A DNA stretch of 64,000 nt, from positions 558,001-622,000 of the forward strand of contig NBBA01000014.1 of the NCBI GenBank assembly GCA_002794785.1, written 5' to 3'. This document shows, piece by piece, positions 21,878 through 34,102 of the stretch. The position numbers and the translations under genes were made by a program. The DNA is from Coniferiporia sulphurascens. Its lineage: Eukaryota > Basidiomycota > Agaricomycetes > Hymenochaetales > Hymenochaetaceae. Every line of letters starts with the position of its first letter. The first letter of the stretch is position 1. The notes beneath the pieces are model-generated. The model was given only the letters and a program-made list of their open reading frames with translations, did no database searches and had not been told where the DNA came from.

Positions 21878-23800
21878 TCACGACACCGTAACGGTGTTCT
21901 CCGCGGCAAATGTACCCGGTCCTTCCGACGGTTGCACTTGCGGCTTCGGTGCTTTCACTATGAGGTCTGCCTGCTGCCTGTACATGGCGCGCGTAATGAT
22001 CAGTCTTACAAAACATAGCACGGAAACGGCAAAAACTTACAGTCGCATGCGCAGCAGGAGCTTGCGATTCGTTGCCTGGATCTGTGCACCGGCTTGCGCC
22101 GCACGGGTAAAAAGTGCCGCACGCTGGTCGACGACGTTGGCCTTCAAAACCTAGATGCCGTCGCGTTATCGACTCATCAGCTCGTCAGAACACAGTGCGC
22201 GATTCCGGGTATGTACCTTATCGCGACTGTCCACGCGCCCTTTGATGTCCCCGCTCTGGATGAGGCCAACGATGAGTCGTTCGAGCTCTTCCGTCTCAAG
22301 TCCGAATGCTGCGCCCATCTTCTGCAGCTTGACGTTTGCGAACGGCTGGAAGTACAGGACGAGTGCGCGGTCGCGGATAAGGTTAGTTAAGTCGTGTATA
22401 TGAGAGCTGAGGTGAATGTCGAGATAGTGACGTGGCTAGCTCGGCCAAGAGGCAACGATTTGAGATCCGTTAGTGATTGACAGGGTAAAACGAGTACGTT
22501 CTCTTCGCTTACGGAGTATTTATCCAGCAACTCAAGGACGGTCTTGAACCTGCTACTTATATATGCATTCACAAGTTCACGTACGTACGGCTCCTGTTCA
22601 AGGTAAATGGAGAATACGTCGTTCTCTAGCAACTGCGCTTTGATAGCACGTCTGGACAAAGTTGCCAGGGCACACAGCGTCCCGTAGATGGCGATGTCAG
22701 ACGCGGTGATAATCTAATAGGGGTTTCGTCACTTTGAAGCTACGCAATTTCTGTGGGGTACATACCTTTCCATTCCAATCATCTAATCCTTTTGGCGGGC
22801 CAAGTTTCAAAAACGTCACTGCTGCCTTCTCGTAATTCGCCTGCCCGAGATACGAAATGGCCGTGGCAACGTCAAGTTTAATTTGCACCTTCTCGCGCTC
22901 AGCCGAAGGTGCTGCTTTTTTGTGAAGCTGAGTCGCTTGTGCGGGTCCACCAGAGCCAGAGGCACCATTATTCGCGGTTGCCGCGGCCGTCTCGAGTGCG
23001 GCGTCTGCTTTGAAGACGTAAGTTGATATGTGCGAGTAATTGCATTGCTCGATGAGCAGCTGGGTCGAGACTTAGTATCATGCTACGCGATATGAGACCT
23101 AACAACGGACATACTTCGAGAACCGACAAACACATGTCGAGGACATGTTGACTTGCTGTGCAGAATTCGCGTGATTTCGTGTAGTGTTTAAGTGCGGTAC
23201 CGAAGTCGCCGGTTGTTCGATAAAAGTTCCCTAGGTCTCGATGTGCCATCTGACCGACGATAAGTCTAAACACAAACACTAGGGACTAAACAGCAACTCA
23301 CTCGGATACTCTCTTTGATCATATTACTCTGGTATGTCTTAAGCTCGACCTCGAGCTTATTTCGTTCCGCCGTATTTATTTTCGACACGGATTCGACCCA
23401 AGCCTCATCAATTTCGCTGCGTTCTCCTCCCTCCGGACGTACATCATTGTACGAATTGACAGCGGTCTGATAAAGGGACGAGTCGCGCCCCGCCTTTATG
23501 CGCTGAATTGCAAATCGGAACGCTGCGTCCACAAGCATGGGACAATGCTCCAAAACATAGAGCAATCGGTATATTGCAACCCTTTCTACTTTATTCTCAA
23601 CCAAGAGTAAGATTCAAATAAAACCAAGGCGTACCGCTATACCCCGCGACGTAAGTCTCGAGCTCAAACGGATGCGCGTCGTCCACGAGCACAGTCATTG
23701 GCTTCTTTCCTTCTGCTTTGCCCGATAACTCAGCCTGTGAATGCGTCTGCGTGACCTCATCCACTGCCATATCTTGATTATCGACCTCCATGCTTTGCAT
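21878..23800 (-). CDS. CSN1: COP9 signalosome subunit 1
   Basis: CSN1/GPS1 is a scaffold subunit of the COP9 signalosome, which removes NEDD8 from cullins. The start is the ATG at 23800 ([10 protein letters not shown]); the frame is open further up but without an ATG. In order: [166 protein letters not shown], and the PCI winged-helix part [34 protein letters not shown]. The conserved order and the [16 protein letters not shown] block separate it from the proteasome paralogue Rpn7. There are about seven introns, including GTACAT and GTAAGT donors near the end. It converges with the GRDP-like gene. Confidence 0.93.
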
Positions 23801-24149
23801 CGTGATCTGACCAAGGAATAATATAGGAGAAGCCGACGGTGTGAGCGCGGCCGGGTACAGCAGTATTGAAGAAGCAGCGCCACCCAAGTCGCCGCGCCGC
23901 GATTACTAAACGCGATCAACAGAATCTCAATCTAGTCAAATCGTGGCGTGCATCGGGAATTGCCACCCATCAATTGGGACATTAGAGCTTGTGAAGCTAA
24001 TTTTTGCAAACTCGTTTTGTAACTATATTAATATATGTGGGGAGCCCACATAGAGTGGAGAGGCGAAGCTATGCACGTGGCTTAATCCTAGTTGAGCAAG
24101 GGACGGCTTTCTATTAAGGCTGGCTTGAGGGGTAAGAGCATGTTCTCAC

Positions 24150-24167
24150 GGGGGGGGGGGGGGGGGG
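24150..24167 (+). repeat. G18 homopolymer
   Basis: Eighteen consecutive G residues directly after TTCTCAC. Such a run is rare in this window and is a likely site of length variation or assembly error. Confidence 0.9.
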
Positions 24168-24229
24168 CCGCACAGCATCGAGCTACTGCTGACTAAGCTA
24201 GCTTTTTGAGAGCCCCTAACTGGACAACT

Positions 24230-24246
24230 GGAGGGCTTCGCCCCCC
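24230..24246 (-). repeat. Hairpin, possible Helitron-like 3' end
   Basis: On the minus strand this reads GGGGGGC-GAA-GCCCTCC and is followed by AGTTGTCCAGTTAG. The loop GCGAAGC and the following short spacer ending in TTAG resemble the end of the insertion at 17913-17948. No matching 5' end was found nearby. Confidence 0.35.
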
Positions 24247-24678
24247 AAATATATCGAATCCAGGTTCGATGTGAGTAACCAAATACTACGACACAAAACT
24301 TGAGAGAAATTCGAAAAAAATCTGTGCGACATATGGTAGAATGCAATATAAAGAAAACTCTCAGTGTGCGTTCACACACCTCGATTGAATCATGCAATAG
24401 CCACGAAGATTTTTGCAAGTAATTATGGTCGTCTCAGTTCTTAATTAACGGGGCCGTCCTTTCCCTTCAGGATCCGGGAGAGCTTCCAGCTATACATGTA
24501 CTATCGTTGGTTCGAAAAAAAAACCCTGTTTGAATAGTACCTAATCAAAACTAACCAAAAAAAGCGTTGCAGATCATACAAGCAATATCAACAGCAGCCC
24601 GTGAGCCCGTCATACACATCTCAGTTAGGTATCCCTCCTTTTTTCGAGAGTACATGAAGCCGTCTGTCGCCCTCTCCC

Positions 24679-26872
24679 CTACTTAGGCCGTACGCTAACC
24701 GGCGGGCGCCCGTCCGTGATGAGATCGGGGTTCGGAACGGTATAGTTGCCAAAGCAGTCAAACTCAAAGTCGACTTCGCCAAGTCGCGTCTGCAGCGCAG
24801 CGACGTACGTATCAAACGGGCAGAGTCCGTCCTTGTCTTCTGGGCACGCGGTCATTCCCGTCAGCGGGACGACCGCGTCGTTCAGCAGCCAGCGGAAGTA
24901 ACTTGTCGAGGTGCTGGAAGTGCTGTTGTTGGAGGTCTGGGTAGAGGCAGACCTGGCGGGGCAGGATAGCACCTGTCCGACGAGTCGTGATGCAAAGGGG
25001 GCGATTTTATTCGCAAAATACGTCTGCGGGAGCGAGTTAGCGGGCGGCAGTGTTAGAGGTAATTGGGAAAAATGGCGGTACCTGGTCCTTGGGGATGTGA
25101 TCCGATGGGAGAGGTCCGTTCGCAGCGAAGGACGTGAAGTTCAGCGCCACAGTGACTAAAATGGGTCAAACGAGCTCAGCCTTTGTGGTGAGATTAATCC
25201 AGCATAAAAGCGAACGCACTCGCAGCGATGATAGTGTCGTGCGAAGCGTCGACAAAGATTGGCTGGTAGAGCGGGAACGTGACGTTGTTGTCCACAAGCG
25301 TCGCGTTCGTCGACGAGTTGAACACAGTGATTGGAGTTTGTGTAAGGCGCGACACGAGCTCTTGCACGTATCCGATGCCCTGCGCGGCAGACGTCGGGTT
25401 TCCTGGGCCATCGTTGTACCAGAAATCTAGGTCTAGTAAAGAAATTGTGCGTCAGAAGAGGTTATATGTAGCCCTTGAGTGGTTTTCTATTATATACCGA
25501 AGGAGTATTCAAAACCCTCCCATTCCTCCTGCGTGAAGAGATCGCAAAATGCGGAGGTCCCGAGTGCGACGGTCTAACATAGTCGGTGTCAATAGAAGCC
25601 CGTGGATATTTGTCAAGACCCAAGACTAACCTCGTAAGCGCACAGTTGCTGCATGGCGGCTACATCTGTAATGGTGAGATTAATGCCATCGACCATCGGC
25701 TGCAAGCGTGCGAGCGCGCCCTGGAGATAGATATTACTCCAATCATCTACAATCGCGTCGCCAAAATAACCGATGGAGTCCACATTCGAGTTTGCGCATG
25801 TTTCGTACGGTGCGAGCGTGTTGTTGAACCCATCACTCTCGATGATGATCAACTGTCTGTAATCTGTCGTGTAGTCAGGCACACCGAAGAATCCCGCGGC
25901 GAAGTTCAATCTGAAGGGTCAGGTGAATAATCGGTGATAATGAAGCGCATAAAAGAACACGCACGCGGACTGAACCATACGCTCCTCAGAAGTTGTGCGG
26001 AAAACAGGGAGGCCGGTGAAGTCCTTTAACAGCTCTCCATATTCGAGGCGGAAGCCAATCCCAAGCTCGAATCTATAGAACACAGACGTCTATGTGCATA
26101 CTGTGTAGGGCCCGATGAAGAATACTCACAGCTGCTTGCGCCCAAACGGTGTTAAGAGCTCAGCGCCTAGCTGCAGAAGAATATCCACCTTAGCCGGGAA
26201 AATGCATCATTACTATAAGCCGCCGTACCTTGTACGTCCATGTATTGAGGAACGCAAGCTCGTGCTTCGCAGTAAAGCCCGCGGCGGACGCATTGTGGAC
26301 CTTCGCCGCGAACACTGAGGGCGCCTCGCCGCTTGTAGGATACCGAGCGCCATGACGGTGAACGAGGTGGACCTGAGTAAGCTCACAACCCTCGGGGACG
26401 AGCATGTTCGCCTCAGGAAGACCGAACGAGTCGACGGAAAACATGGGTGCGAGGTTACCCCATGTCCGCAGGACGTCGAAGGACGCCTTATGATCAAATG
26501 TCGACGGGTTAAGGAGCGGGAATGCGTCTGTGACCTTTGGCACCGAGGTCGCAGTCGCAACTATCTCGGCCTCATCGCCAGCTGGGATAAATGCAGGGTC
26601 AGCAAACTAAATGCACGGACGGGGCTGTTCTCACTTGGCGTGGGGCCGGCGAAACCGACGACAGTGGCATCGGGAAAGAACGAGTCCAGAGACGAGGCCG
26701 CATTAGTTGCGTTCGGGACTGGGAAGACGGCACTAGACGTTTCGCCGGCGAACGAGGACGCCTGGAACGACGAAGTCGACGGGCGGGGGTGCGGACGTGG
26801 CCAGTTAACGGCGGACGCTGGGGTCACAGAGGCCGCGAGGGCAAACGCAACGAAGGCGCCGGAGACGAACAT
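24679..26872 (-). CDS. Secreted histidine acid phosphatase (copy A)
   Basis: Branch-2 histidine phosphatase, expected to release phosphate from organic esters outside the cell; phytase activity is possible but not shown. The start is the ATG at 26872, which begins a clear signal peptide (MFVSGAFVAFALAASVTPAS); an upstream in-frame ATG would hide it, and a TATA-like box lies about 50 bases upstream. The catalytic motif is VHLVHRHGARYPTSGE. The second-half motif is VDASHDTIIAA (the HD acid-base pair). Also seen are FGLPEANMLVPEGCELTQ, FNNTLAPYETC, AFCDLFTQEE, DGPGNPTSAAQGIGYVQEL, SYFRWLLNDAVVPLTG and CPEDKDGLCPFDTYVAALQT. Several NxS/T sites fit glycosylation. Paralogue of copies B and C; no lesion seen. 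Confidence 0.9.
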
Positions 26873-26917
26873 GGGGGCGAACTCGAACGCGCACGCGTGA
26901 ACACGTTGGTTGCACAC

Positions 26918-26926
26918 TTTTTATAC
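26918..26926 (-). promoter_or_regulatory. TATA-like box of phosphatase A
   Basis: On the minus strand TATAAAAAG lies about 50 bases before the signal-peptide ATG at 26872. This supports that start over the upstream in-frame ATG at 26917. Confidence 0.5.
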
Positions 26927-27623
26927 TCCATCGGCATACGAAAACTTAATGAGTAGAAAGAAGCGATGCTGATAAGCGCTGCCGAGGCGCAGATCATCAC
27001 CGGAGATGTTCTATCGGCATAGTCACGTGATCGCATAAAGAAAGATAAAGAAAAAGACTATCTGGCTTTGCCACGCCGACTGATCCTATGGAAAGATAAT
27101 GACAGAACCAGCTACGCTGCTTTCGTCAGACAATCCTCTCCCGGAATCTGTATTACTAGTATGACACGGCGGCCTTGATTGTACAGCCTATCGAGCGAAA
27201 AAATAATACATACAAAATTTAATATGACCGCCTCTCATATTCTTATTGATACTGTAAATTTGTCCACTCACTCGTATCTATGCTTTGCAATGGCCTTCCT
27301 GGATATCACAAATTTTCTCCGTCGTAGGTTCTACTTACTAGGGGCACGACTTAGTTAGAGTAGTGACTTGAACTCAAATCACCTTTAAACTTTCTAACTT
27401 CAAGATCGACAGTTTTGATCTGACACGCGATATTAATACGCCTCAATATTAATAAAGAAGCAACACCACTAGTACTCTCTGAAAAGGATAACGAGAAACC
27501 ATAACCAATAGAAATCGTTCGGAAAACACGAGTACATAAGCATCGGCATCAGCACGAGTACGCTAGGGCGTAGAATATCTTTGCTAGAGCGCACGAAGCC
27601 TCCCAAACTTGCTGCACCCCCCC
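26927..27623. other. Intergenic between phosphatases A and B
   Basis: AT-rich upstream region of A and 3' flank of B. No further gene or repeat seen. Confidence 0.5.
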
Positions 27624-29835
27624 TCAGCTCGGCCTTACACTGGCTGGCGGACGCCCATCCGTAATGAGATCAGGGTTCGGCACGGTGTAGTTGCCAAAGC
27701 AGTCGAACGCGAAATCGACCTCGCCGAGCCGCGTCTGCAGCGCAGCGACGTACGTGTCTAACGGACAAAGTCCGTCCTTGTCTTCCGGGCACGCAGTCAT
27801 ACCCGTTAACGGTACAACCGCGTCGTTTAGCAGCCAGCGGAAGTAGCTTGTCGAGGAGGCGCTAGAGGTGGGGTTGGAAGAAGAGGCGGAGGTAGTGTTA
27901 GACCTGGCGGGACAGGAGAGTACCTGCCCAACGAGCTGCGAAGCGAAGGGCACGATTTTGTTCGCGAAGTATGTCTGAGGTCGCAGATTAGCAAGCTGCA
28001 GTATTAGTTACAGTCAGAGGGTTACAATACCTGATTATCGGGGATGTGGTCCGTCGGGAGGGGCCCATTCGCGGCAAAGGACGTGAAGTTCAGCGCAACA
28101 AAGACTAAATGCGGGACAGATGAGCTTAATCTTTGTGATGAAAATAAACTGAGGGCAGACTGGTAGCGAGGACGGAGTCGTGTGTCGCGTCGACAAAGAT
28201 CGGCTGGTTGAGCGGGAACGTGATGTTGTTGTCTGTGATTGTCGCGTTCGTCGACGAGTTGTGCACCGCAATCGGGGTTTGCGCGAGGCGAGCTGCGAGC
28301 TCCTGGACATACCCAATGCCCTGCGCGGCGGACGTCGGATTCCCCGGACCATCGTCATACCAGAAGGCCAAGTCTAGAAAGGTAAGCGAGAGTCAGAGGG
28401 AGCAATGAATAGGAAATCTCTTCAGCAGCTAACCATAAGCGTATTCAAAGTTCACCCACTCCTCCTGCGTGAAGAGGTCGCAGAAAGCAGAGGTTCCGAG
28501 GGCAACGGTCTGACATTTATAGCGTCAATTGAGCACCCTCAGAATTTTAGCACGATTTGTGGCTTACCTCGTAAGGACACAATTGCTGCATGGCGACCAC
28601 ATCCGTAAGCGTGATGTTCATGCCGTCAACCATCGACTGCAAACGCGTAAGTGCGTTCTGGAGGTACACCTCTGCCCACTCGGCTGCTTTCGTATCGCCA
28701 AGATTACCGATACCATTTGCATTCGCGTTCGTGCACGTGTCGTACGGAGCGAGCGTGTTGTTAAAACCGTCGCTCTCGATGGTGATGAGCTGCCTGTAGT
28801 CAGTTGTATAATCCGGCACACCAAAGAATCCCGCAGCGAAATTTAGGCTAGGGTTGACAATGACTTGAGCGGCTATAAAAGGAAAAAAAGCCAAAAAGGT
28901 GTACGCACGCGGACTGGACCATGCGTTCATCGGAGGTTGTGCGGAAAACCGGAAGATCGGTGAATTCCTTCAACAGCTCTCCGTATTTGATGCGAAAGCC
29001 GACACCAAGATCAAATCTGAAAAATACAACACGCGTAAATGCCCATCGCATTTAGGTTTGCTGAGAAGCAGCCACTCACAATTGCTTGCGTCCAAACGGT
29101 GTCAGGAGCTCAGCGCCTAACTGCGGTCAGAGAAATATTTCGCCTTAGCCGAGGAATGATGTCATTGATGGAATAGTAAGCGGTACCTTGTATGTCCATG
29201 TGTTGAGGAACGCGAGCTCGTCCTTTGCGGTGAAGCCCGTAATCGTCGCGTTGTGGACTTTTGCTGCGAACTGCGAGGGCGCCTCGCCGCCCGTAGGGTA
29301 CCGAGCGCCATGGCGGTGAACAAGGTGGACCTGAGTAAGCTCACAACCCTCGGGGATGAGCATGTTTGCCTCAGGAAGACCAAACGAGTCAACGGAGAAC
29401 ATGGGTGCGAGATTACCCCACGTGCGCAGAACGTCGAACGAGGACTTATTGTCAAATGTCGACGGGTTAAGGAGCGGATATGCGTCTGTGACCTTTGGCA
29501 CCGAAGTTGCAGTCGCGATCACCTCGGCCTCGTCGCCAGCTGAAATGAGTGTGCCGGGTGAGACACTTAAATGCGCGTCGGAAATATACAAAGGTGTGCT
29601 AACTTGGTGTGGGTCCGGGGAAACCAACGGCGGCGGCGTCGGGGAAGAAGGAGTCCAGAGAGGAGGCTGCATTGGTTGCGTTCGGGACGGGGAAGACGGC
29701 GCTGGACGTCTCTCCGGCGAACGAAGACGCCGAGAAGGTCGAGATCGACGCGCGTGGCCGCAGCCAGTAGAGAGCAGAGACAGGAGTCAGAGAGCCCGCG
29801 AGCGCAACCGTGAGGAGAGCATTGATAGCGAGCAT
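27624..29835 (-). CDS. Secreted histidine acid phosphatase (copy B)
   Basis: Tandem paralogue of copy A in the same orientation. The start at 29835 begins a signal peptide (MLAINALLTVALAGSLTPVS); the frame runs on upstream for 80 codons without signal-peptide character. Catalytic motif VHLVHRHGARYPTGGE; acid-base motif VDATHDSVLA; other shared blocks are AGETSSAVFPVPNATNAASS, FGLPEANMLIPEGCEL, FNNTLAPYDTC, AFWYDDGPGNPTSAAQ, SYFRWLLNDAVVPLTG and LDTYVAALQTRLGEVDFAFD. It stops at TGA 27624-27626 after SVRPS. Intron positions match copies A and C. A secreted phosphomonoesterase role is expected from the family; the substrate is not known. Confidence 0.9.
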
Positions 29836-30202
29836 GGCGTCGAACTTGGACTCGAAAGCATCTCGCTGGTCGGGTGCGCGCTCCTTTAAGTAGCCTACAT
29901 GGATTGGAACCGCAAGTTGGTGAACGACCAGGTGCTGGCGCTGGCGAGTGCCGACCTCGTATGCCGATAATCCTTCCACGTGACCGCTCCATTCCATTAT
30001 GCACTCGGAAGCCCAATGCGGGGAAAAGGGAGTTAAGTATGCTATGGATAAATTACACATGCGACAAAGGACCAATAAGTATGTCTAAAGCAGTCGGTAC
30101 ATGGTCCCCTCAACTGACTCAAGTAGGATAGCAAGCAAGCTGGTGTACGCGACTTTCGACTCCGGAGTAAACAAAAAAGATTTAAAAAAAGATCGCCTTA
30201 CT
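29836..30202. other. Intergenic, phosphatase B promoter / mannosyltransferase 3' end
   Basis: Holds the upstream region of copy B (a TTAAAG-type element lies some 50 bases before its ATG) and the 3' flank of the mannosyltransferase gene. No other feature. Confidence 0.45.
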
Positions 30203-31947
30203 TCAGTGCATCTTGAAGCTTCGGTTGTGTCTTACGCGCACGGCATCGACCTTAATTGAAGCGTTCGGCATGCGCTCCCAGATCGGATCAACGTCCGGCC
30301 CATCTAGATCTCCTGCACCGTCCCAGCCCCAACACCACACTGTTTTTCGCAGAAAAAGTATGAGCACCCCACTCTGACAAATATGAGGAACAGCTTACCA
30401 TTCTCAGGCCCTGGCTGGAACTCGAGCTCCTCACCCTCCTCGTCGACGAACAGCCGATCGTGCGGCCCGAACCACGACCTGTCCTGCGGGTCAGTGCGCG
30501 GGTCGTCCTGCAGACCGCCGAGGCGCGTGTAACCACGAATTGCGGTCAAATTCCGTCGTGGTGGGTGGATGATTTCGAACACCTTATTGTCGTATGCTAG
30601 CTTCACGCGCGGCACCATCACGATCCGCCCGTAGCCTGCTGCCCAGTAGTCGTTGCACAGAAGCGAACACTCGGACGCGGAGCACTCCTGTTGGTGAATG
30701 CGTGCCATGCGGAAGCGTACGTACGGCGCGGCGTACAGCGGCGCCGGGTCGAGGACCGCGATACCATTCCAGCAGGATTGCACCTGGACGGGTAAGTGTC
30801 GCTGGAAACGATCCGAAGAGGGTATATCGTGGAAGACATCTTCAAAGGGCGTGTTCTCGAGTGCAGTGCCATTAATGTCGCGCGCGACCCAGTTGTCGTA
30901 GAAGACAGGTTGACGCTACAGTTTGACTTAACCTTAGAGAAGACATAAGAAGGAATGGAAATGAGAACGCACGATTTCATCATGGTACATGTAGTCCGCC
31001 GCACAAGTGACACCGGCGTTTTGTCTCCGACTTTGCCAGATGAGCTCGAGCAAGTCATCAACACACGGTAGAATATCGTTCATGAAGATGACCGAGTCGA
31101 AATACTCGTTTTCCGAATCACGAAGCTCGTACAGCGGGCCCAACGCGGCGTTCCGGACTTCAGCGAGATATTCGATACGATGTGCATGAATCCCCCTCTT
31201 CCTGTTACTCGACTTGATAATCACGCGCATACCGACACTGTGCATCAGTGCGTCAAATATGCGGAGGAGCGCCTGCGTCTGATCCGTCGAGCCGTTCTCG
31301 TAGATGGACACAAACACATTCTGATAGCCCACGACAGCGCCGACGCGGAACATCGTCGAGAACAAGTCAGGGATGACGTCAAACGAGTTGTACAAGTTGA
31401 TCGCGAAGAAGTATTTGTGTGTTTGAGGCGCAAGGTCGCGGCGCACGCGCTGTTGCATCACGTCCTGCTCGGCCTCAGTTGGACCGAGTCCAAGCGTGCC
31501 GAGCCACGACAAGCGCGTGGGTGCGCGATGCCCAACAAGCGGCTGGTAGCGCTCGATAGCCTGCTCGACGTACAACGGCTGCGCACCTCGCGTGCACTCG
31601 CGTGTGTAGCGCGGCGTGAGGGTTGTGAGCAGGTCGAGCACGCGCCGGCGCTGCTTCAGCGTTGGGAGTGCAACCGGCTGGCGTGAGGAAGAGCCGTAGC
31701 TCGAGTGCAACGTCGAAGAGCGACCGCCACGCCAGACCTCCTTTTCTGCAGTCAACTGTACAGCGTCAAGGGGTGTTCAGTTATTTCTGTTTTTTTCCGC
31801 GTCAAGTAGAGTGTTTGGAGAGACGCACGCTGTCTGAGGAAAGTCTTGCGTACAAAAGACCGAGGCAGATGCCTATGACTAGCAACAGTGGCCCTGGGAT
31901 GCGCAGTTGCGCAAGCGATGCCGCCCCGCTCTTGCCCTTGAGCGCCA
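30203..31947 (-). CDS. CAP59/CMT1-type mannosyltransferase (GT69), type II membrane protein
   Basis: Related to the cryptococcal alpha-1,3-mannosyltransferase CMT1 and capsule protein CAP59 (Pfam CAP59_mtransfer); expected in the Golgi, acting on surface glycans. The start is the ATG at 31947 (MALKGKSG), followed by one membrane helix, GPLLLVIGICLGLLYAR. Luminal blocks are YFFAINLYNSFDVIPDLFST, NVFVSIYENGSTDQTQALL, RVIIKSS, RIEYLAEVRNAALGPL, DSVIFMNDILPCVDDLLELI, CAADYMYHDEI joined to RQPVFYDNWVARDINGTALE, VQSCWNGIAVLDPAPLY, ECSLLCNDYW and IHPPRRNLTAIRGYTRLG. The final exon reads CWGWDGAGDLDGPDVDPIWE and stops TGA at 30203. Three introns are visible. This family also occurs in fungi without capsules. 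Confidence 0.88.
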
Positions 31948-32614
31948 TAGCGTCGTCGTTGGCGTCTTCGTCGTCGTTTTAGCCGTCGTGGTTGCGGTCT
32001 TCAATCGCCGTTCTAGGCAAAGTGATCTGCACGTTCTCGAAAAGGGTGACACACTATTCTGTGACATACAGTGACTCGGCATTATGCGTTCCCGAGATTA
32101 TGTACGATTAGGCACGTGACTAGTGCGGTGACAAACCTAGTTTTATTGCTGTGTTTGGGAAGTACTGTACAGTTTTACGCCACCCAGTTCGTCTGCGGTG
32201 GAAAGTATCTGGTGCGGTAACGGCGGCAACGACATCCTCAAGACAAAGGTACGCTTGTCCTATCCGCGCTTGCCAGACCATCTAATTTAACATTTGTACA
32301 GGGCTTCACCATCCTCAATGTGAGTTTTCTTGCGCAAAAATGTGTATTTTTGGAGGGACGGCGTGTTGTGGGTTTCGCTTGAGAGAACAGTGAACTAGGG
32401 GGCAGGAATGGCATTTCGCGCCAGAGAGTGAGAACGATGCAGAACCAAGAAGGGGCTTGGGATTATATGGGATCAGGAAAGGGCAGAATGACGGCTGGAG
32501 ACGATTAATGCGGTCCGCCCGTCAAATTTGCAACACCAGGGCCTTCCTTCCACCCTCACCTGCAGTCATCTCGATATAAGTGAACTTACGAATTCTCGCA
32601 TTACAGCCTCAACA
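31948..32614. other. Divergent promoter region, mannosyltransferase / eL34
   Basis: The two genes point away from each other. A probable intron in the eL34 leader ends with TTACAG ten bases before its ATG. Nothing else seen. Confidence 0.45.
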
Positions 32615-33106
32615 ATGGCCCAACGCGTGACCATCCGCAAGCGTACTCCGTACAACACCACCTCGAACCGGAGGCGCATCGTCAAGACGCCCGGTGGAAA
32701 GCTTGTGTACCACCACCTCAAAAAGCCCGGAACTGCACCCAAATGCGGTGACTGCGGTATCTCGCTCCCTGGTGTACGTCTGTCGCTTCAGTGTGCACTC
32801 TTTCCCCGAGGTTGCATATGTTAACTTGTAAATTGCTTTTTTGTTGCTGTTGTCACGAATAGATCCCTGCCCTCCGCCCGCGCCAATATGCGACCGTCTC
32901 GAAGCGCATCAAGACTGTGCGCCGCGCATACGGTGGCTCGCGATGCGGTGACTGTGTCAAGTCGCGGTACGTCCCAGCTCTGTTGCTTGCTATAAACTAC
33001 TTTAAACTCACTACGTTCTCACAGCATCATGCGTGCATTCCTCGTCGAAGAAGCAAAGATTGTAAAGAAGGTGATCAAGTCGCAGCAGAAGCCCGCGAGG
33101 AAGTAA
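32615..33106 (+). CDS. RPL34: Cytosolic large-subunit ribosomal protein eL34
   Basis: Three exons (32615-32773, 32863-32966, 33025-33106) give 114 residues, the usual length. MAQRVTIRKRTPYNTTSNRR, LVYHHLKKPGTAPKCGDCG, TVRRAYGGSRCGDCVKSR and AFLVEEAKIVKKVIKSQQ are diagnostic. The two CGDC motifs (CGDCG and CGDCV) form the expected zinc-binding pair. The first exon ends at Gly before GTACGT and the second splits an Arg codon. An acceptor-like TTACAG just before the ATG suggests a 5'-leader intron, common in fungal ribosomal-protein genes. Confidence 0.96.
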
Positions 33107-34102
33107 ATTCCAACTGGTTGTTTGGTCTGCGATTGGGCCTTGACCGGTATGGGACCGGAGGGTCGCATAGCCGCATTTATGTTACCGTATGGCAGTATGG
33201 CATGGCATGTCCCATATTCTCCCGCACTTCTCGCTTTTTCTCCGTCGTGTAGGCTCGCACAAAACATGGACCGATATGGTCGGTACGCATTCGTCCTGGT
33301 CTCTTATCTTGTCGTGATTAAGAGTGGATACTTGGGAGTTCTTAAATTAATGAGCAGTGGATGTCGGGGTGTCGACACCAGTCCTTGAGTATTCGCGGTG
33401 AGAACGGGGTTTTTGTACGCCGATTAATGGCCCGAATGTTCTCACCGCGCCTGGTTAACGTTGAAGCGAACGTGCTAGGGAGGGTATACTAACGCCCTAA
33501 GTTGATGAATAAGAAAAGGCTCCGGCAAAAGTCATCGATGAGGAACTTGTTATGAACGGTCCTTGCGTATGGCTGTCAATCAGAGAACAGGAACGGGCTC
33601 GGGATTTCTGTGCTCAAATGAAGCGGAAGTCTGCGCCTCGAGGAGAAACTCATGGCTGCAGATATGGGCAGAAGGCATAGCCAGGCGAATACGGGGAACA
33701 GCCGACGCACGTTCGATAGCCCGACCGAGCACGTGACCAATACGCGAAACCACTTTACGCGCCGAGTGGTCTCCCAACGACACGCAGCAGCCACGTTCGA
33801 TGGCCGAAATAAAAACAATGAAAACACCATCGGAAATCGGCACACAATTGGGGAAGAAAGCAGGGTCGTCCCATCCATTTCTCTTTTCGTTGAGGGAATC
33901 ATCAAACCCGGATCCCAGAACCCTCGCAATCTCCACTTAGTCAACAGGAATAGCAAGACGGAGCGCGCTTCACTTTGCCATGCACATGCTCGTTCCTGTT
34001 CGTCGCGGAGCAGTACAAAAGGGAACGCGGTCCGCCCCCGATCATGCTCTTGGAGGTGCTTGAGTTTCTCGCTAGTTCTCCGCAGGACATCCCTTCAACG
34101 CC
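33107..34102. other. Intergenic, eL34 to phosphatase C
   Basis: About 1 kb. A nearly perfect short inverted pair GGTGAGAACGGG / CCCGAATGTTCTCACC lies near 33398-33447. The minus frame at 33576-33956 has no support. The last 100 bases are the promoter of phosphatase C. Confidence 0.45.

Larger units (their letters stand above)
23801..24678. other. Intergenic with repeat-like block
   Basis: Between the CSN1 start and the end of phosphatase A. From about 24020 to 24260 there is a non-coding block with short inverted repeats, a G18 homopolymer and a hairpin, described separately. No gene seen. Confidence 0.5.

Noticed and set aside
24240..24290. tRNA-like B box (AGGTTCGATGTG)
   Set aside because: No A box at the right distance and no cloverleaf could be drawn.
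33576..33956. Overlapping minus-strand frames between eL34 and phosphatase C
   Set aside because: Two frames are open at once, with no recognisable protein features; most likely chance.
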